From Orbilia blumenaviensis (Eukaryota; Ascomycota; Orbiliomycetes; Orbiliales; Orbiliaceae), in NCBI GenBank assembly GCA_036872755.1, contig JAVHNS010000009.1, forward strand, positions 1,860,001 to 1,924,000: 64,000 nucleotides of DNA. Reading direction: 5' to 3'. This document shows, piece after piece, positions 1 to 10,954 of this stretch. Within the stretch, counting starts at the first letter, position 1; each line of letters begins with the position of its first letter. The position numbers and the translations under genes were made by a program. The notes under the pieces were generated by a model. That model was not told where the DNA came from and made no database searches. It worked only from the letters and a program-made list of their open reading frames with translations.

Positions 1-1295
1 AGGGGGGAGGGGACTCCGCCACCAATCCCAATCATCAGGCCAAACCGGATGCATCTAAAAGTAGATATCATTTGCACGACCAAGGCGGCCGCTGAATTGG
101 TGCCATACACACCATCAGGCAAACAAGCTATGACAACATTATGCTGACCTATCCGCCCGAGAGTGTAAGTGTTCTTGTCGTGGGAATCCTGCTGTGTTGG
201 TTTGCCGTGTTCCTCATCTAGCATGGCAGTGGTGGCCGCCATCTCGACGGGTAGGGCGCAAATACACCCCACCGTATAGTTTCGGCTATCCAGGGGAGCC
301 ATATGTAGTATTCGTACTATAGGCTTGCGGTGTGAAGCTGATGGTTTTTCAAACTGAATCTGAATGTAAATTGAAAATGGCTTGGATGATCAACCTGTCG
401 TCGTACGTTCAGAGCAGACATCCGCAATTTTGAGGACCTGATTTTCCGCCATAGCAAGGTTTACACTAAAACTCAACGAAACTGTCTACATGCGGGGATA
501 CTGACGTGGTCAAGCCTGCTGCTGGGTAACGGTTAGCTTAGTATATGCAGAGCTGCCAACGTCGATAGTGAGCTGCGCTGCAATGTATGTACAACACGCA
601 CAGTACGAGGGGCACATACAGAAATTCAGTCTATGGGCATGATTAGGAGGCGGGGTATCAATGGTGCGCCCAGCACAAGCCTGACGACAGGCCCATGCAT
701 AGCAATGCAGATATGGATGCATGCCAGACGGGCGAAACCCAAGGCTGTCAAGCTGGGCCAGCCACCAACGCAGAAATTACAACATCGTATTTACGAGGAA
801 GGCTCAGACAAGGGTCAGTCGGCTTTGTTAGCATAGTAAACTAGCTGGAGTGTGATAATTGTATTTCGAGGAGTAGTTATGACTCTCTTTTAAAAGTGCC
901 CGTGTCCGCTTCGAGGCTACGTCCTACTTGTACCCACTAAAGAACAGCTGAAGGCTTAAGAAAATTGGTCAATTGAGATACAAACAGAATAACCAGTAAT
1001 GTATGTCCACATAAAGTGAGATCCTTGTTACAACTATCTTAAGTAGGGTCCTAATAGGTTGACACTAATATACCAGAGCTCGCTGCAGAATATCATATCA
1101 AATAGCAACCAATCCAAATTTAAATACTTGCCACACTGCAGTGCGAACTGGCAGGGGTGTCGATTAAAAGGCCGAATGAGAAGATCATGTCAAGAACATA
1201 TACTCCAGCATTCCAAAACAGATAGTGGTCATCGGTGAGTCCTGGAAAAATATAAAGCAATCTTTCTTCACCCTAATTCCCATATACTTGAGTGA
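1..1295. other. Intergenic stretch, no supported gene
   Basis: No open frame here has convincing coding character; the longest ATG frame is 67 codons (633-836) and resembles nothing I recognise. The stretch may hold the promoter and an unseen first exon of the CHAT gene, because that gene's frame stays open back to 1296. A possible donor (GTGAGT) lies at 1235, but the phases I tested do not join cleanly to the open frame. Confidence 0.5.
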
Positions 1296-1610
1296 TTAAA
1301 TTACAAGCATAATACTTATAACTTTGGCTCTTTTGTTGGAGACAGAAGCCTTCCAGGCCTTGCAACACCAGATCAATACCCTACTTCCGAGAACCAACAC
1401 CGGGAGCTGGTAGAAAACTCTAAACGGCACGAAAAACATAACAGAGAGGGCCCCAAATCGATATCTAATAGACATGCATCCAGAAATGGGGACTATCACG
1501 GCATCAAAAGCAGAGAGCTCTCCTCAGATACAATATATGTTGACCATTCGCAACCACTCAGGCGGCTGAGGGCCTCCGAGCTGTTGAGTCCCATTGACCC
1601 TAATAATCTA

Positions 1611-4600
1611 ATGAAAGATCTCCCTGAAACCAGAAATCAAGATTTTAGGGGGCATTTCGATGGCGACGATGCACTACCATGCCCGGGGAACACCATACAG
1701 GCGCTTGCGTCGGAATTTCGCAATTCTTTAGCTATCGACCCCTGGGCCTCTACTGGATCTAAACTCTCTATTATAGATAGAGCAATAAAGACTTTTACCA
1801 AAGAGTCCGCAGAGAGCAGCCCATCGGCCTCGTCTTTCAATCTACTACTTGCTCTTGAAGATTCGCTTTATAATTGTCCCCGATTTACTGAAAACCCGGA
1901 TGTGGATCTTTTGAACAAGGCGGTAGACTTAAGCCAAACTATCCTCGACCAGATGGTCCTCAATGGCCCGAATTGGTCAATAGGGTCGAAAAGACTAAGA
2001 GTCAGCTTGAGGTTGCGGTACGAGCGCCTTAGAGATTTGAACGACATTGAGCGTGCCATCACATTGGCAGGGTTAAATTTATACTTGCAATTGGATCCAT
2101 CTATAGACCGATCCGAGTTAGTCGAAGAGTTTTATGAGCTTAATTTGAGTCGCTGGAAGTTTGAAAAGAAGGTAACAGATATTGAATCACTTGTGGAACT
2201 GCAAACCTTGGCTGGTCAGGGTAGTATTACTAAGGGGAAATACCTTTTAAAACTCGAGAGTATCCTGACGGAAGAGTTTCGGGCGACCGGGAAGGTGGAA
2301 TATCTTAACTGGGCGATCAGTGTGGGAAAGGACTGCGTGGAAGCTTTTATTGAAACAACTAACGGCAGCAATGGTTTTCGATCTATGGCTTTATTCGAAT
2401 TGGCCAGTCGTTTTCAGATGCGTTACGAACATGAGGGGGACCTAAATGATATTGATCAAGCTACAGAGACTATTGAAAGGGCATTGGATATCCAGATATC
2501 GGAATTTCCCCTACGGCAATCAAAACTGGAAAACCTCGGACTCCTTTGGTATACAAAATACAAGCATACCGATAGTCTTGCAGACTTGAACCAATCGATA
2601 AAGCGATTCGAGCAATCAGCAACCCTCTGCCGGATGGATAAAAGCGAACACATGGTATACTACTACCTTGGGGTGTGTTACCATGCTCGATACTGCCTGA
2701 CCGGCCTCAGTAATGACCTCTACCATGCAGTCGAAATGGCGAGAACTGCACTTAGATTGCGCTCGGAACACCAAACTGTCACGAATCCTGGCGCTGTTTG
2801 GTTCAACTTTGGTTCATACATTTATCAGAAATTTCTCTTTACAGTCAGGATTGAAGACTTGGAAACTGCTATCGAATCTTTCAAAGAGGCACTTAAGATA
2901 CCTGATCTTAGCCCAGATGAGAGGTGTATGGTTCTCTGCCAGCTTGGCGATAGTCTCGTGATGAGATATGGGGTAAGGAATGAGGTGGGGGTGGAAGAAG
3001 CATCAGAAGATTTATCAAACGCGGAATCCGTCCTCAGAGAAGCCCTTAGTATGCCAGAAGCATCATTTATATATCGCGCTTCTGCTGCAAGAAGTTTAGC
3101 AAACAAACTTGCGCACTGGAGCCGATGGCAAGAATCCTACACTACTTTTCAAGATGCCGTATCGCTCTTCGCCCTTTCTAATTCCAGATCGACTGATACA
3201 GGGAAGCTTTCAAAGAATAAGATAGGTAAAATTCCAGATATTGGGTTCAAATACCAGATCGAGGCATTTTCTGGCGTGTCCTGCGCTGCGGCTGCCGTTG
3301 CCTTGAACGCCGGTAAAGCTCCATTAGAAGCCTTAAATCTCATGGAGCGAGGCCACGGGCTCCTTTCCGATTCTATAATTTCGACAGCCAAAGGTTCAGC
3401 TACAGAAATAGGCAGTCCGACAAACCCCCTTCTTATATGCGATGAAGCTGAAATAATGAGGGCTGTTGGCGAGGACAAACTTGCGGTGATCAACGTTAGC
3501 AAGTACCGATGCGACGCGATTTTAGTGGAAAAGGGTCGCATCAAAGTCATCCCACTCCCCCTTCTGGACCAAGCTACGATTGATAGTAAAACTAGGACCC
3601 TTCGTACGGGTGGTGAGGGCTCTTGGGGTGTGCTTGAATGGTTATGGGAGGTGGTAGCATTTCCAATCTTGAAAGGATTCGATATTGTCATCGGCAAGCG
3701 CTCGACAATCCGAAATGAATTAAGAAAGTTAGGTTTGGATATGGAACAGTCGGAAATATTGGGCGAGGAGCCACCAGCTGAGAAGTGTCTACCACATCTG
3801 TGGTGGATTGCTACTGGCCCATTAACCCTCCTCCCGATTCATGCTGCTGGAAGGCATTTCAAGCGCTCGGGAGAAGCAGTTCTCGACTGTGTTATTTCAT
3901 CCTACGCTATATCGGTCAAAAGTTTCATGAAAACCCGGCTGCAGGCCCCGAACCAAAAGTGTAACGCTTCTAGAAAGGCTTTAGTTATCGCGATGCCGAA
4001 AACACCAGGTCACTCTCCTTTGTCTTTTGCTGAGAAGGAGGCAGAAACGGTGTCAAGAATTTGCAAATCTCTAGATTTCAATACTAGTTCAGGGGATATA
4101 CCGAAGAAAAAGGAGGATATTCTAAACCAACTTCGAGACTGTCAAATCTTCCACTTTGCGGGTCACGGCCTGTCGGATCCAAACAATCCAGCAAAAAGTT
4201 TTCTCCTTTTAGAGGATTGGAAGAAGTCGCCTCTAACAGTCGAAAGCCTCCAAGGGCTTAAACTCCACGATAACCCACCTTTTCTCGCATATTTGTCTGC
4301 TTGCTCGACTGGCTTGAACAAAGTGATGACGCTCTGCGACGAAGGTATCAACTTAATAAGCGCATCGCAGCTGGCAGGATTTCGTCATGTCATTGGCTCC
4401 CTATGGGAAGTAAATGACCGGCACTGTGTCAGTGTAGCCAAGATAGTCTATGAAACTATTGCAGAAAACGGCTTAACGAACTCTGCTGTGGCATTTGGGT
4501 TGCACCGCGCAAGTGTCAGACTCAGGAATGAGGCTGTCAGCAATAGAGCTGCATCAGTATCACCCAGCCAGTCCAAACGGGACCTATCTTCGAAACTGAC

Positions 4601-4982
4601 TACTATAAAGCCGGACCAGTTGGAGATCGGAATTCAAAAGTCGGGGTCATGTATTCGCATACCAGAGTTTCCGGACTGGCTTAGAGCAGAGTTGAAGAGT
4701 TATAGATCGAACCCCTTACGCCAAGAAACCCGCATTCATGCTCCGAATATTGTCAAGAAGATACTTTCTTTGCCAGTAGAGGTCGCAATGGTCCGGCGGG
4801 TGCCGTTAGAAATGAAGACAAAGAGAGAGGAAGCGAATGAGGCGAACGTGGTGACCAATCAGAACCAGGACCAAGGTAACTGCGAAGGCCCGATGAGTTT
4901 GAGAACTCCAGTACCCACCAAACGTCGCAAACTAAAGATGCCGCATCTTTACTGGGTTCCGTACGTTCATTTTGGTATTTAA
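1611..4982 (+). CDS. TPR-CHAT domain protease-like protein
   Basis: Probable cysteine protease of the CHAT family (caspase clan CD), which acts in regulated proteolysis and cell-death or self/non-self pathways in other organisms. From the first ATG (1611) the protein is about 1,123 residues. Roughly residues 40-560 are helical TPR-like repeats. The C-terminal third is the CHAT domain, with the catalytic pair visible as His852 in FHFAGHG and Cys898 in SACSTG, followed by ISASQLAGFRHVIGSLW. The usual last strand of CHAT domains appears at the extreme C-terminus (YWVPYVHFG), separated from the rest by a polar insertion of about 110 residues. The frame is open from 1296 to 1611 without an ATG (105 codons), so an upstream exon is likely and this start is only the first ATG. 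It converges on the caspase-fold gene, with 433 bp between the stops. The substrate is unknown. Confidence 0.85.
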   Translation: MKDLPETRNQDFRGHFDGDDALPCPGNTIQALASEFRNSLAIDPWASTGSKLSIIDRAIKTFTKESAESSPSASSFNLLLALEDSLYNCPRFTENPDVDLLNKAVDLSQTILDQMVLNGPNWSIGSKRLRVSLRLRYERLRDLNDIERAITLAGLNLYLQLDPSIDRSELVEEFYELNLSRWKFEKKVTDIESLVELQTLAGQGSITKGKYLLKLESILTEEFRATGKVEYLNWAISVGKDCVEAFIETTNGSNGFRSMALFELASRFQMRYEHEGDLNDIDQATETIERALDIQISEFPLRQSKLENLGLLWYTKYKHTDSLADLNQSIKRFEQSATLCRMDKSEHMVYYYLGVCYHARYCLTGLSNDLYHAVEMARTALRLRSEHQTVTNPGAVWFNFGSYIYQKFLFTVRIEDLETAIESFKEALKIPDLSPDERCMVLCQLGDSLVMRYGVRNEVGVEEASEDLSNAESVLREALSMPEASFIYRASAARSLANKLAHWSRWQESYTTFQDAVSLFALSNSRSTDTGKLSKNKIGKIPDIGFKYQIEAFSGVSCAAAAVALNAGKAPLEALNLMERGHGLLSDSIISTAKGSATEIGSPTNPLLICDEAEIMRAVGEDKLAVINVSKYRCDAILVEKGRIKVIPLPLLDQATIDSKTRTLRTGGEGSWGVLEWLWEVVAFPILKGFDIVIGKRSTIRNELRKLGLDMEQSEILGEEPPAEKCLPHLWWIATGPLTLLPIHAAGRHFKRSGEAVLDCVISSYAISVKSFMKTRLQAPNQKCNASRKALVIAMPKTPGHSPLSFAEKEAETVSRICKSLDFNTSSGDIPKKKEDILNQLRDCQIFHFAGHGLSDPNNPAKSFLLLEDWKKSPLTVESLQGLKLHDNPPFLAYLSACSTGLNKVMTLCDEGINLISASQLAGFRHVIGSLWEVNDRHCVSVAKIVYETIAENGLTNSAVAFGLHRASVRLRNEAVSNRAASVSPSQSKRDLSSKLTTIKPDQLEIGIQKSGSCIRIPEFPDWLRAELKSYRSNPLRQETRIHAPNIVKKILSLPVEVAMVRRVPLEMKTKREEANEANVVTNQNQDQGNCEGPMSLRTPVPTKRRKLKMPHLYWVPYVHFGI

Positions 4983-5415
4983 TCCTATTTTTTCTCTATT
5001 GACGAGTAAAAATAAGAGATATTATTCACAAATAGACAATGAAATTCTAGATCAGGAACAAAGATACCACATCTAGCTCAAGCTTATTACCATTCAATAA
5101 GCGCCATACCAGTATTTGGTATATAACAATTTCTCTAAACATAAGAAAGATCACCGCTCAACTCCCGCACCAATAACCTGTCCCATCTGCACTCGAAAAG
5201 TTTTAGAATATGCCCAAAAAGAAATAACCAAACCCGAAAATAAGAAACTCCACCGTGGTATCAAAAATCAAGAGAAACAGATGCCAAAGCAAGAGAAAAG
5301 CAAAATCGCATATCCAAAACTGACGCCCCGAAAACAACCACCCATACTAAACAAATTTTAATATATATACAAAGAACTGGAATTCATCCCACGAGACCAG
5401 GATGAAAATAAACTA
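4983..5415. other. Shared 3' intergenic region of two convergent protease genes
   Basis: This AT-rich spacer lies between the CHAT and caspase stop codons and presumably holds both transcript ends. One frame (5116-5361) is open for 81 codons, but it begins at TTG and its lysine-rich content looks like chance. I see no further gene. Confidence 0.5.
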
Positions 5416-7695
5416 TTAGTTGGTTGGGGATGTGACAATTTTTAAGTCCATGATAGCCCATCGGCCTTTAAGTGGCTCCTTTTTTGTTGATGACCTCGCT
5501 TTCGCTGGCCGACGTTTAGGGTTCCTTGAAGTGACGTCTTCACTATCAGTATCGTTGGCGTCAGACGTGGTGGCGTGTGGGCTGATTCCTCGGTCGGTGA
5601 CTTCAGTATCCTCAGCGTCAGAATCTTGTTCAGCTTCGCCATCACCATTAGGGACAGTGATGATCTTCGGTGAATCGGCTGAATCATCGCCGGAGAGCTC
5701 CGGAAGCGTTATGTCGTCCCAGTTTATCCGGGTTGTACTGATATACACTCTCACAGTGTCTATAATCTCGTCGGGATCTTCTGGGTTATTTTTGGGCGGA
5801 ATCGCCATATAAAGCCCGAATTCTTGCGACGTATCCTTTTTGACTTTAAAGGAGGCTTGGCCTGTCCCTGGATGCAACTTTGAAATTCCCCATGATGCGT
5901 CAAAGGCGTAGAAGCTAACGTAAACAGAATCATACTCGCAAGCCTCATTTGCCGCAAATGAGACTAGAATATTCGCGCCTTCGGATGCCTTGAAGAAACT
6001 TGGATCTTCGGAGATTTGGGTGAAATAGTCGCGACTATCGTCATCGTCAATATCTTCTTCACCGTCGTTGTAATTGTCTAGCCTAGCATCAAATGAAAAC
6101 CATTCTGGTTTTAACGGGTTGTCTATCTTCCCGTTGTCGATAGACTTTATATCGTGAAATCTCGCTATATGGCTCAGGAGAGATGCGAGTTTAATGCTCC
6201 AGTCTTCCTTATCGATCGAAACCGCCGTGACTCTCGGAACAAGAGTCTCCTCCCCATTTTCCCATCGATATATCTTGAACAAATTTTCTTCGCTGAGCGT
6301 GACTTTGAAGTCGCATCGAATTTCGTCGGATTCGTCTACATCCGAATCTAACAGAAGCCCAGGGGTCTGCTTAATGTTAGATTCAAGTGTTTGGATTTGC
6401 TCCTCAGACAGACGTTGGTCGGAGCGAAATGAGGAAATGTCGACATATGTATCTAACCGAAGGGACCATGTTTGCAGCAGCACGATGCATCCTAGCTTTA
6501 CCTGTACGGCATCGACGCCATCTGAGGAGTAATGAAGAGTAGCCCTGGAGCGAAACGGATTGTTGTCAGGAACTTCAGTGATATGAGCTGTTGCCATTGG
6601 GATCGAATCCGTTCTAACGTTCTCTTTTTCGGGGAAAACATCATAGACTGCCCCCTTCGCTACACCGTGGGCCCATCCAATATCCAACTCTACAACGTTG
6701 GTATTTGTATTTTGTGCGATTATGTGCCCAACCAACTTCTCGACGACTTGCTCCTGTCCTAGAAATATATGATCGGCGTCCCCGAGAAGAACTGGGGACT
6801 GCTTCTTAGTCGGTTTTGCTCGTTCGATGTTGTGTGCGACATATTCTCTAATTTTGGAATATGTTGGGCGGCGGTTTTCAGGGCTCTCTAGGAGATATTG
6901 TAGCATCCAGTACGTGAGAATCCCATGCTTTTCGCCCTGGAAGGTGAATTCACCCGCTGTTTCGTCGATATCACAGGCAGTAAGAACAGTGCATCCAGTC
7001 GGATCGGTCAGCCAGGATCGAATCTTTGTTGCATTTCTTGTTCCAGAAGCATCGCAGTCGCCGCCATTATCGTAGTCGAAGTCCATCAATTCCGCTATTC
7101 TATCAGCTTCGATGTCGCTTGCTAAAAAATCTGTGTCGAATTCGTCGTCCCCGCTCCTTAGGGTGTATTCTTCCGATTCAGCTTCCCTAAGCCCTCGGCC
7201 GGAGAAACAACTATCAAGCACAACCGTGACACGGAGCTTCTTTTTAAGAACCATATTTTTGATGTAAACTCCGAGTTGATATCCTGTGAGGTACGCGCCT
7301 CCTGCCATAACATCAGCCAGGGCCAATGCAGTCCCTGCAATGTGATCACCATCGTCTTCAATCGGAGCGTCCTCTCGCCTTATGCCGTGCCCAGAATAAT
7401 GGATGTAAACGAGATCGCCGGGGCTCGATTCATCAATAATACGCTCGAGTTCGCGAATGACATTTGGACGCTTTGGCAACAGGGCCTCGTCCTCTTCCGT
7501 ACCCTCCCCGCTCTTATTCTTCGTTGACGTCAGAGTCGTGATTTGCTGGACATTTCTCTTTTGTAAATAGCATTTCAGAGCTTCAACGTCTTTTACACAA
7601 CCACTCAAGTCGCTGTATTTGACTCCGCGTCGGTCGCCCGGAATATAGTGGTTGACACCTAGTAGAAGCGCCCAGGTCTCGGGCTTAGAAGCCAT
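5416..7695 (-). CDS. Caspase-fold (peptidase C14) domain protein
   Basis: Caspase-fold cysteine peptidase, metacaspase-like, about 759 residues from the ATG at 7695. The p20-like domain begins near residue 5 (TWALLLGVNHY). It carries the catalytic His103 in HYSGHG and Cys163 in LDSCFSG, separated by an acidic insertion. A p10-like part follows (CTVLTACDIDETA, then LLGDADHIFLG near residue 330). The remaining 420 residues have no domain I recognise. They end in an acidic stretch and a basic, nuclear-signal-like segment (KRRPAKARSSTKK). The frame is open upstream to 7743, but only with a GTG, so the ATG before ASKPETW is preferred. It lies tail to tail with the TPR-CHAT gene, another clan CD peptidase, so the two may work together. 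No effector domain such as a pore former is visible in it. Confidence 0.85.
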   Translation of the reverse strand: MASKPETWALLLGVNHYIPGDRRGVKYSDLSGCVKDVEALKCYLQKRNVQQITTLTSTKNKSGEGTEEDEALLPKRPNVIRELERIIDESSPGDLVYIHYSGHGIRREDAPIEDDGDHIAGTALALADVMAGGAYLTGYQLGVYIKNMVLKKKLRVTVVLDSCFSGRGLREAESEEYTLRSGDDEFDTDFLASDIEADRIAELMDFDYDNGGDCDASGTRNATKIRSWLTDPTGCTVLTACDIDETAGEFTFQGEKHGILTYWMLQYLLESPENRRPTYSKIREYVAHNIERAKPTKKQSPVLLGDADHIFLGQEQVVEKLVGHIIAQNTNTNVVELDIGWAHGVAKGAVYDVFPEKENVRTDSIPMATAHITEVPDNNPFRSRATLHYSSDGVDAVQVKLGCIVLLQTWSLRLDTYVDISSFRSDQRLSEEQIQTLESNIKQTPGLLLDSDVDESDEIRCDFKVTLSEENLFKIYRWENGEETLVPRVTAVSIDKEDWSIKLASLLSHIARFHDIKSIDNGKIDNPLKPEWFSFDARLDNYNDGEEDIDDDDSRDYFTQISEDPSFFKASEGANILVSFAANEACEYDSVYVSFYAFDASWGISKLHPGTGQASFKVKKDTSQEFGLYMAIPPKNNPEDPDEIIDTVRVYISTTRINWDDITLPELSGDDSADSPKIITVPNGDGEAEQDSDAEDTEVTDRGISPHATTSDANDTDSEDVTSRNPKRRPAKARSSTKKEPLKGRWAIMDLKIVTSPTN

Positions 7696-10500
7696 CTTGT
7701 GGTTCAAGCTTTGGTTTCTTCCAGCTTCCCCTAATTCTTCCACGAAATGCCCCGCTTCGTTGAGGCTAACTTACGAGACCATTAGTTCTCTAATAAGCTA
7801 TCCGTTTCGGTAAAAGGCAACGGGGTCTACTTACGAGGCCTGTACCAATGAATCTATATCTCAATCACTGGATTGTGTGGTCGGCTTGAGATAGCTTATA
7901 GTAACGGGGGCCTGGTTGCCAAGATTTCCGATAATGGCCAAGGATCCGATCGATGTCGCGGGAAACCACTTGTTTAAAGGCCACCGAGACGAGAAAACTT
8001 GACAGTCGAAGGTCGAAATGCAATATTTATATGTCTACAAAAATATTCAATGATACTGAGTGGATATTTTATGCCTAGGATGAGGTAGTACTTAATGACC
8101 AGTTCAAAAATCGATTTGCGAATGGATGAGGGGTAGCCAGCCGATTTATATTTTTAGATGCGATATACTCGATGAATTCATACCGAGCAAATCCCGGTTT
8201 CGAACAGAGGGGTGGACTCCACCCGCGAGGCTGAGACCCGCGTTTTTTAACTTGAGTCATAGTTACTATAAGTTGGGATGAAGTAAGTCTCCGCGAAAAT
8301 TAAATTAAACCTCGCGGAGGTCACGTCTTGCACAAAGACTAATTAATTTCGCTTTTCTCTTGAGGTCTCCTCTCAGAAATTTTTGCCCGATGTTTATTAT
8401 GCCATTGTTGTTCGGGCGCTCTCCGCTTAAGATGCCGACGCACATACATGTGCATGCACACGCGCACTTTGAATGAGAGGATGCACTGCGATTGTATATA
8501 CATAGTCAACATGGTCTTCCCGGATGTAGTTTTTTCCGTTACTAAAGATTTGGATCCTTGTTGTGCTTAAGTATTACGCCTCTGATTCGACTGGCGTATA
8601 ACTGCATTACGCCTTAGAATAAGCAGCACACTTCCGTATGGTATCGTTAGAGACGCGATACATGAATGAAGTACCTGTGTTCACACCAGCCTAGGTATAT
8701 ATATACCTGCGGATTCGGTTACCAAGAACCTCGTCTCGAACTATCCCGCCCAGGACACGGCACGGCAGAGATGACCATGTAGCAGTAACTGCCCAGAGGC
8801 GGCAATTTTCCTCTTATCGCGATATTTCGGGATGCTGGATCAACTCGGATGGCCTTATATATTAGGCTATTATATGCCCTGTGCCGAAAATATGTATTTG
8901 AGGGTGTGGTATTAACAAGATCCAGGCTGCGTTTTTGGTGAAGAAAAAAGTAAAAAAAAAAAAAAAAAAAATCGAAGGCGACAAAGATGTGTCTAGCTAG
9001 AGACAGATGTAGCTTGTGTCTACACACCCAGTTGCGCGACTTCCAATGCAATCCCCAGCTCGAATTCCAGCCTACATTCGAATATTTCTACCAACTACAT
9101 ACCTATCTAGAAAAAAAGAAACAACTGAACGTCATTTCACGCACGAATCGACTTTGTAGTTGCTTTTTTCTCAGGCGCTCATACAGAAGAAGCCTGGGAG
9201 GGCCAAGAGAAAGGAGAAAGCGATAACCGGTGTAACACAAGCGTGCACCCATGTTGAAAAAAGACTTGGTAGTTAGCACCCAGTTAAAATGGCAAAAACA
9301 GGCCTCATGCATTTAAATTTGTCAGCAGATCAACAGCAGGATATGTACTCGTGACTATGAGTAACATCATATATTTATACAAAGGCTTCTTGCTATATTA
9401 TAAAACTCTGTTCGTTGCGAAATTGAGGAGTGCTGGACTGGCCTGCTGTCGGATTAACCCCGCAAGTCCGAACGCGAGTCGAACGCCGGCAGTATCAATT
9501 AATTATTAGTTACGCCGAATGAAGGCGCTGATGTGACATGTTAACGCGAATACTAGCCAATGTTCTCACTTGCATAATAACCCGGCGCATTTTTTAAATC
9601 ATAGAACCACTCTTTTCCGAGAAACGTTTATCCTTGAGCTCTCGATACTTAGGTTTTGCTCATGCCGCGTGGCTAGGAGACATACATAGAGCTTTGTGCC
9701 CTTGCATCCTTATTTCGCGAGTACATGTACATGTATATACATACATATACATGTGCCCAATACAAATTCACCTTCGTTGCTTTTTATTTGAGTAAAAAAA
9801 GATGGCTTATTTAGTGCAATCTATAAATTCACTAGAATTATAAGGTTTTTGATTCCTGGTCAAAGATTTGCATGCACCGAGATTGAGTCGACTAGAAAAA
9901 CGTGAGCATCATGGTGAATTACAGCGCAATAAAATGAAATATACAAAACCGATCATCCTTAGATATTTTAGCTGTTGGCTCTGTGAAACTTGGTTTCAAG
10001 AATGAGCTCAACGCTGGGCAACTGAGTCTCGAGATCTCGTAGCGCAGTATATAATGCAATAAAAGGTAATAATTCTCATTTCAACGAAACCTAAGAAACG
10101 ATCGAAGGTCAGGGTTGCTTATCTGCTGACTATTCAAGAACTTGGTTCTCTCTAAGCCGGGCTTTCGCGTAAAGTGGGCCCTCGTAGGGGTCCTGCACAA
10201 TAGTCCCAACCAGGTTCTCTAGGCCTAAATCATGCGTGTTTTTGGTAACAAAGAGTATTCAGTATTTTGACAAATAGTTGGAAATAAACGTCGATATTGA
10301 ATAAGGGGAGGTGTTGGATATAAAACCTCCAATCGATATAATTTTCGACTTCTAATGAAGTCTACGGAATGCGGCTGTCCGTCTAGATTAAAACCGTTGA
10401 ACCCCAAGGTTTCAAAAAGTATACGTCGAGAATTATTGTTATAATTTACCTGGTATATTGTACTTGTCTCGGTGTGCCAGCGCTGAATGTCTTCTCTTTG
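7696..10500. other. Long gene-poor interval
   Basis: No coding region can be supported over 2.8 kb. It contains an uninterrupted run of 20 A residues at 8952-8971, a short hairpin (8 bp arms CTCCGCGA/TCGCGGAG at 8289-8296 and 8312-8319), and an alternating ACATGTAC/ATAC microsatellite near 9722-9754. The right-hand promoter of the caspase gene should lie just above 7696. Confidence 0.5.
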
Positions 10501-10746
10501 TTACCTCGTCCACTCCCGTGACCATCTCCACGCCATCTTTCTAGCGTGGCAACGTATATTGCGCATGTGGGGCGCCGTATAATGTGCTTCTCTTTCCTGG
10601 GTCCAAGGTATACCATACTGAAAAACCAGTGCGATCGCCCTTTGCTCTTTAATCCCAAGCCGCATTAGCCGCATGACATTTGGATCCTCCGTCAGCTCGG
10701 GTGTATGATAGGTGAGATCGGGTATGAATGGACCGTAGCACGGCAT
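10501..10746 (-). CDS. Small MPCxGP family protein, copy A
   Basis: An 81-codon frame whose protein starts MPCYGPFIPDLTYHTPE. It is one of three small related proteins on the same strand within 4.4 kb (the others at 10955-11242 and 14653-14904). Similarity covers nearly the full length: the N-terminal block, a middle block of the form LxxMxxxGxxExxA, and a weaker C-terminal block rich in Trp and Arg (ARKMAWRWSREW). This shared pattern is the main reason to believe such a short frame. No signal peptide or membrane segment is seen, and one Cys in the N-terminal block is invariant. I do not recognise the family. The stop codon overlaps a possible intron donor (GTAACA), so a further exon is possible. 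Confidence 0.5.
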   Translation of the reverse strand: MPCYGPFIPDLTYHTPELTEDPNVMRLMRLGIKEQRAIALVFQYGIPWTQEREAHYTAPHMRNIRCHARKMAWRWSREWTR

Positions 10747-10954
10747 TTTTATCGGATGGTCCTTGGTTTCTCCTTTTTTTCCTCTCTTCCGTTAAAGTAG
10801 AAACGTATGCCTGGGAATAGAAACAAAAATCCTAGTATACTTCGATATACTGAACTGACAGCAGGAATTCAATCTGATGAATTGCATTCGATGTGGATCA
10901 GCCGATACACAAAAAGTGTCACAGCCAAAAGGGCAAGGAAATCCTTGGCATTGT

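Noticed and set aside
3149..3697. 182-codon minus-strand frame inside the CHAT gene
   Set aside because: Antisense shadow of a well-supported protein, with no features of its own.
5416..7695. Gasdermin-like pore-forming partner for the CHAT gene
   Set aside because: Fungal CHAT genes can pair with gasdermin-like genes, but the neighbour is a caspase-fold protein and no gasdermin-like hydrophobic N-terminal domain is visible nearby.
9722..9754. ACATGTAC/ATAC run considered as a regulatory palindrome array
   Set aside because: Simple microsatellite-like sequence with no gene close by that it could regulate.
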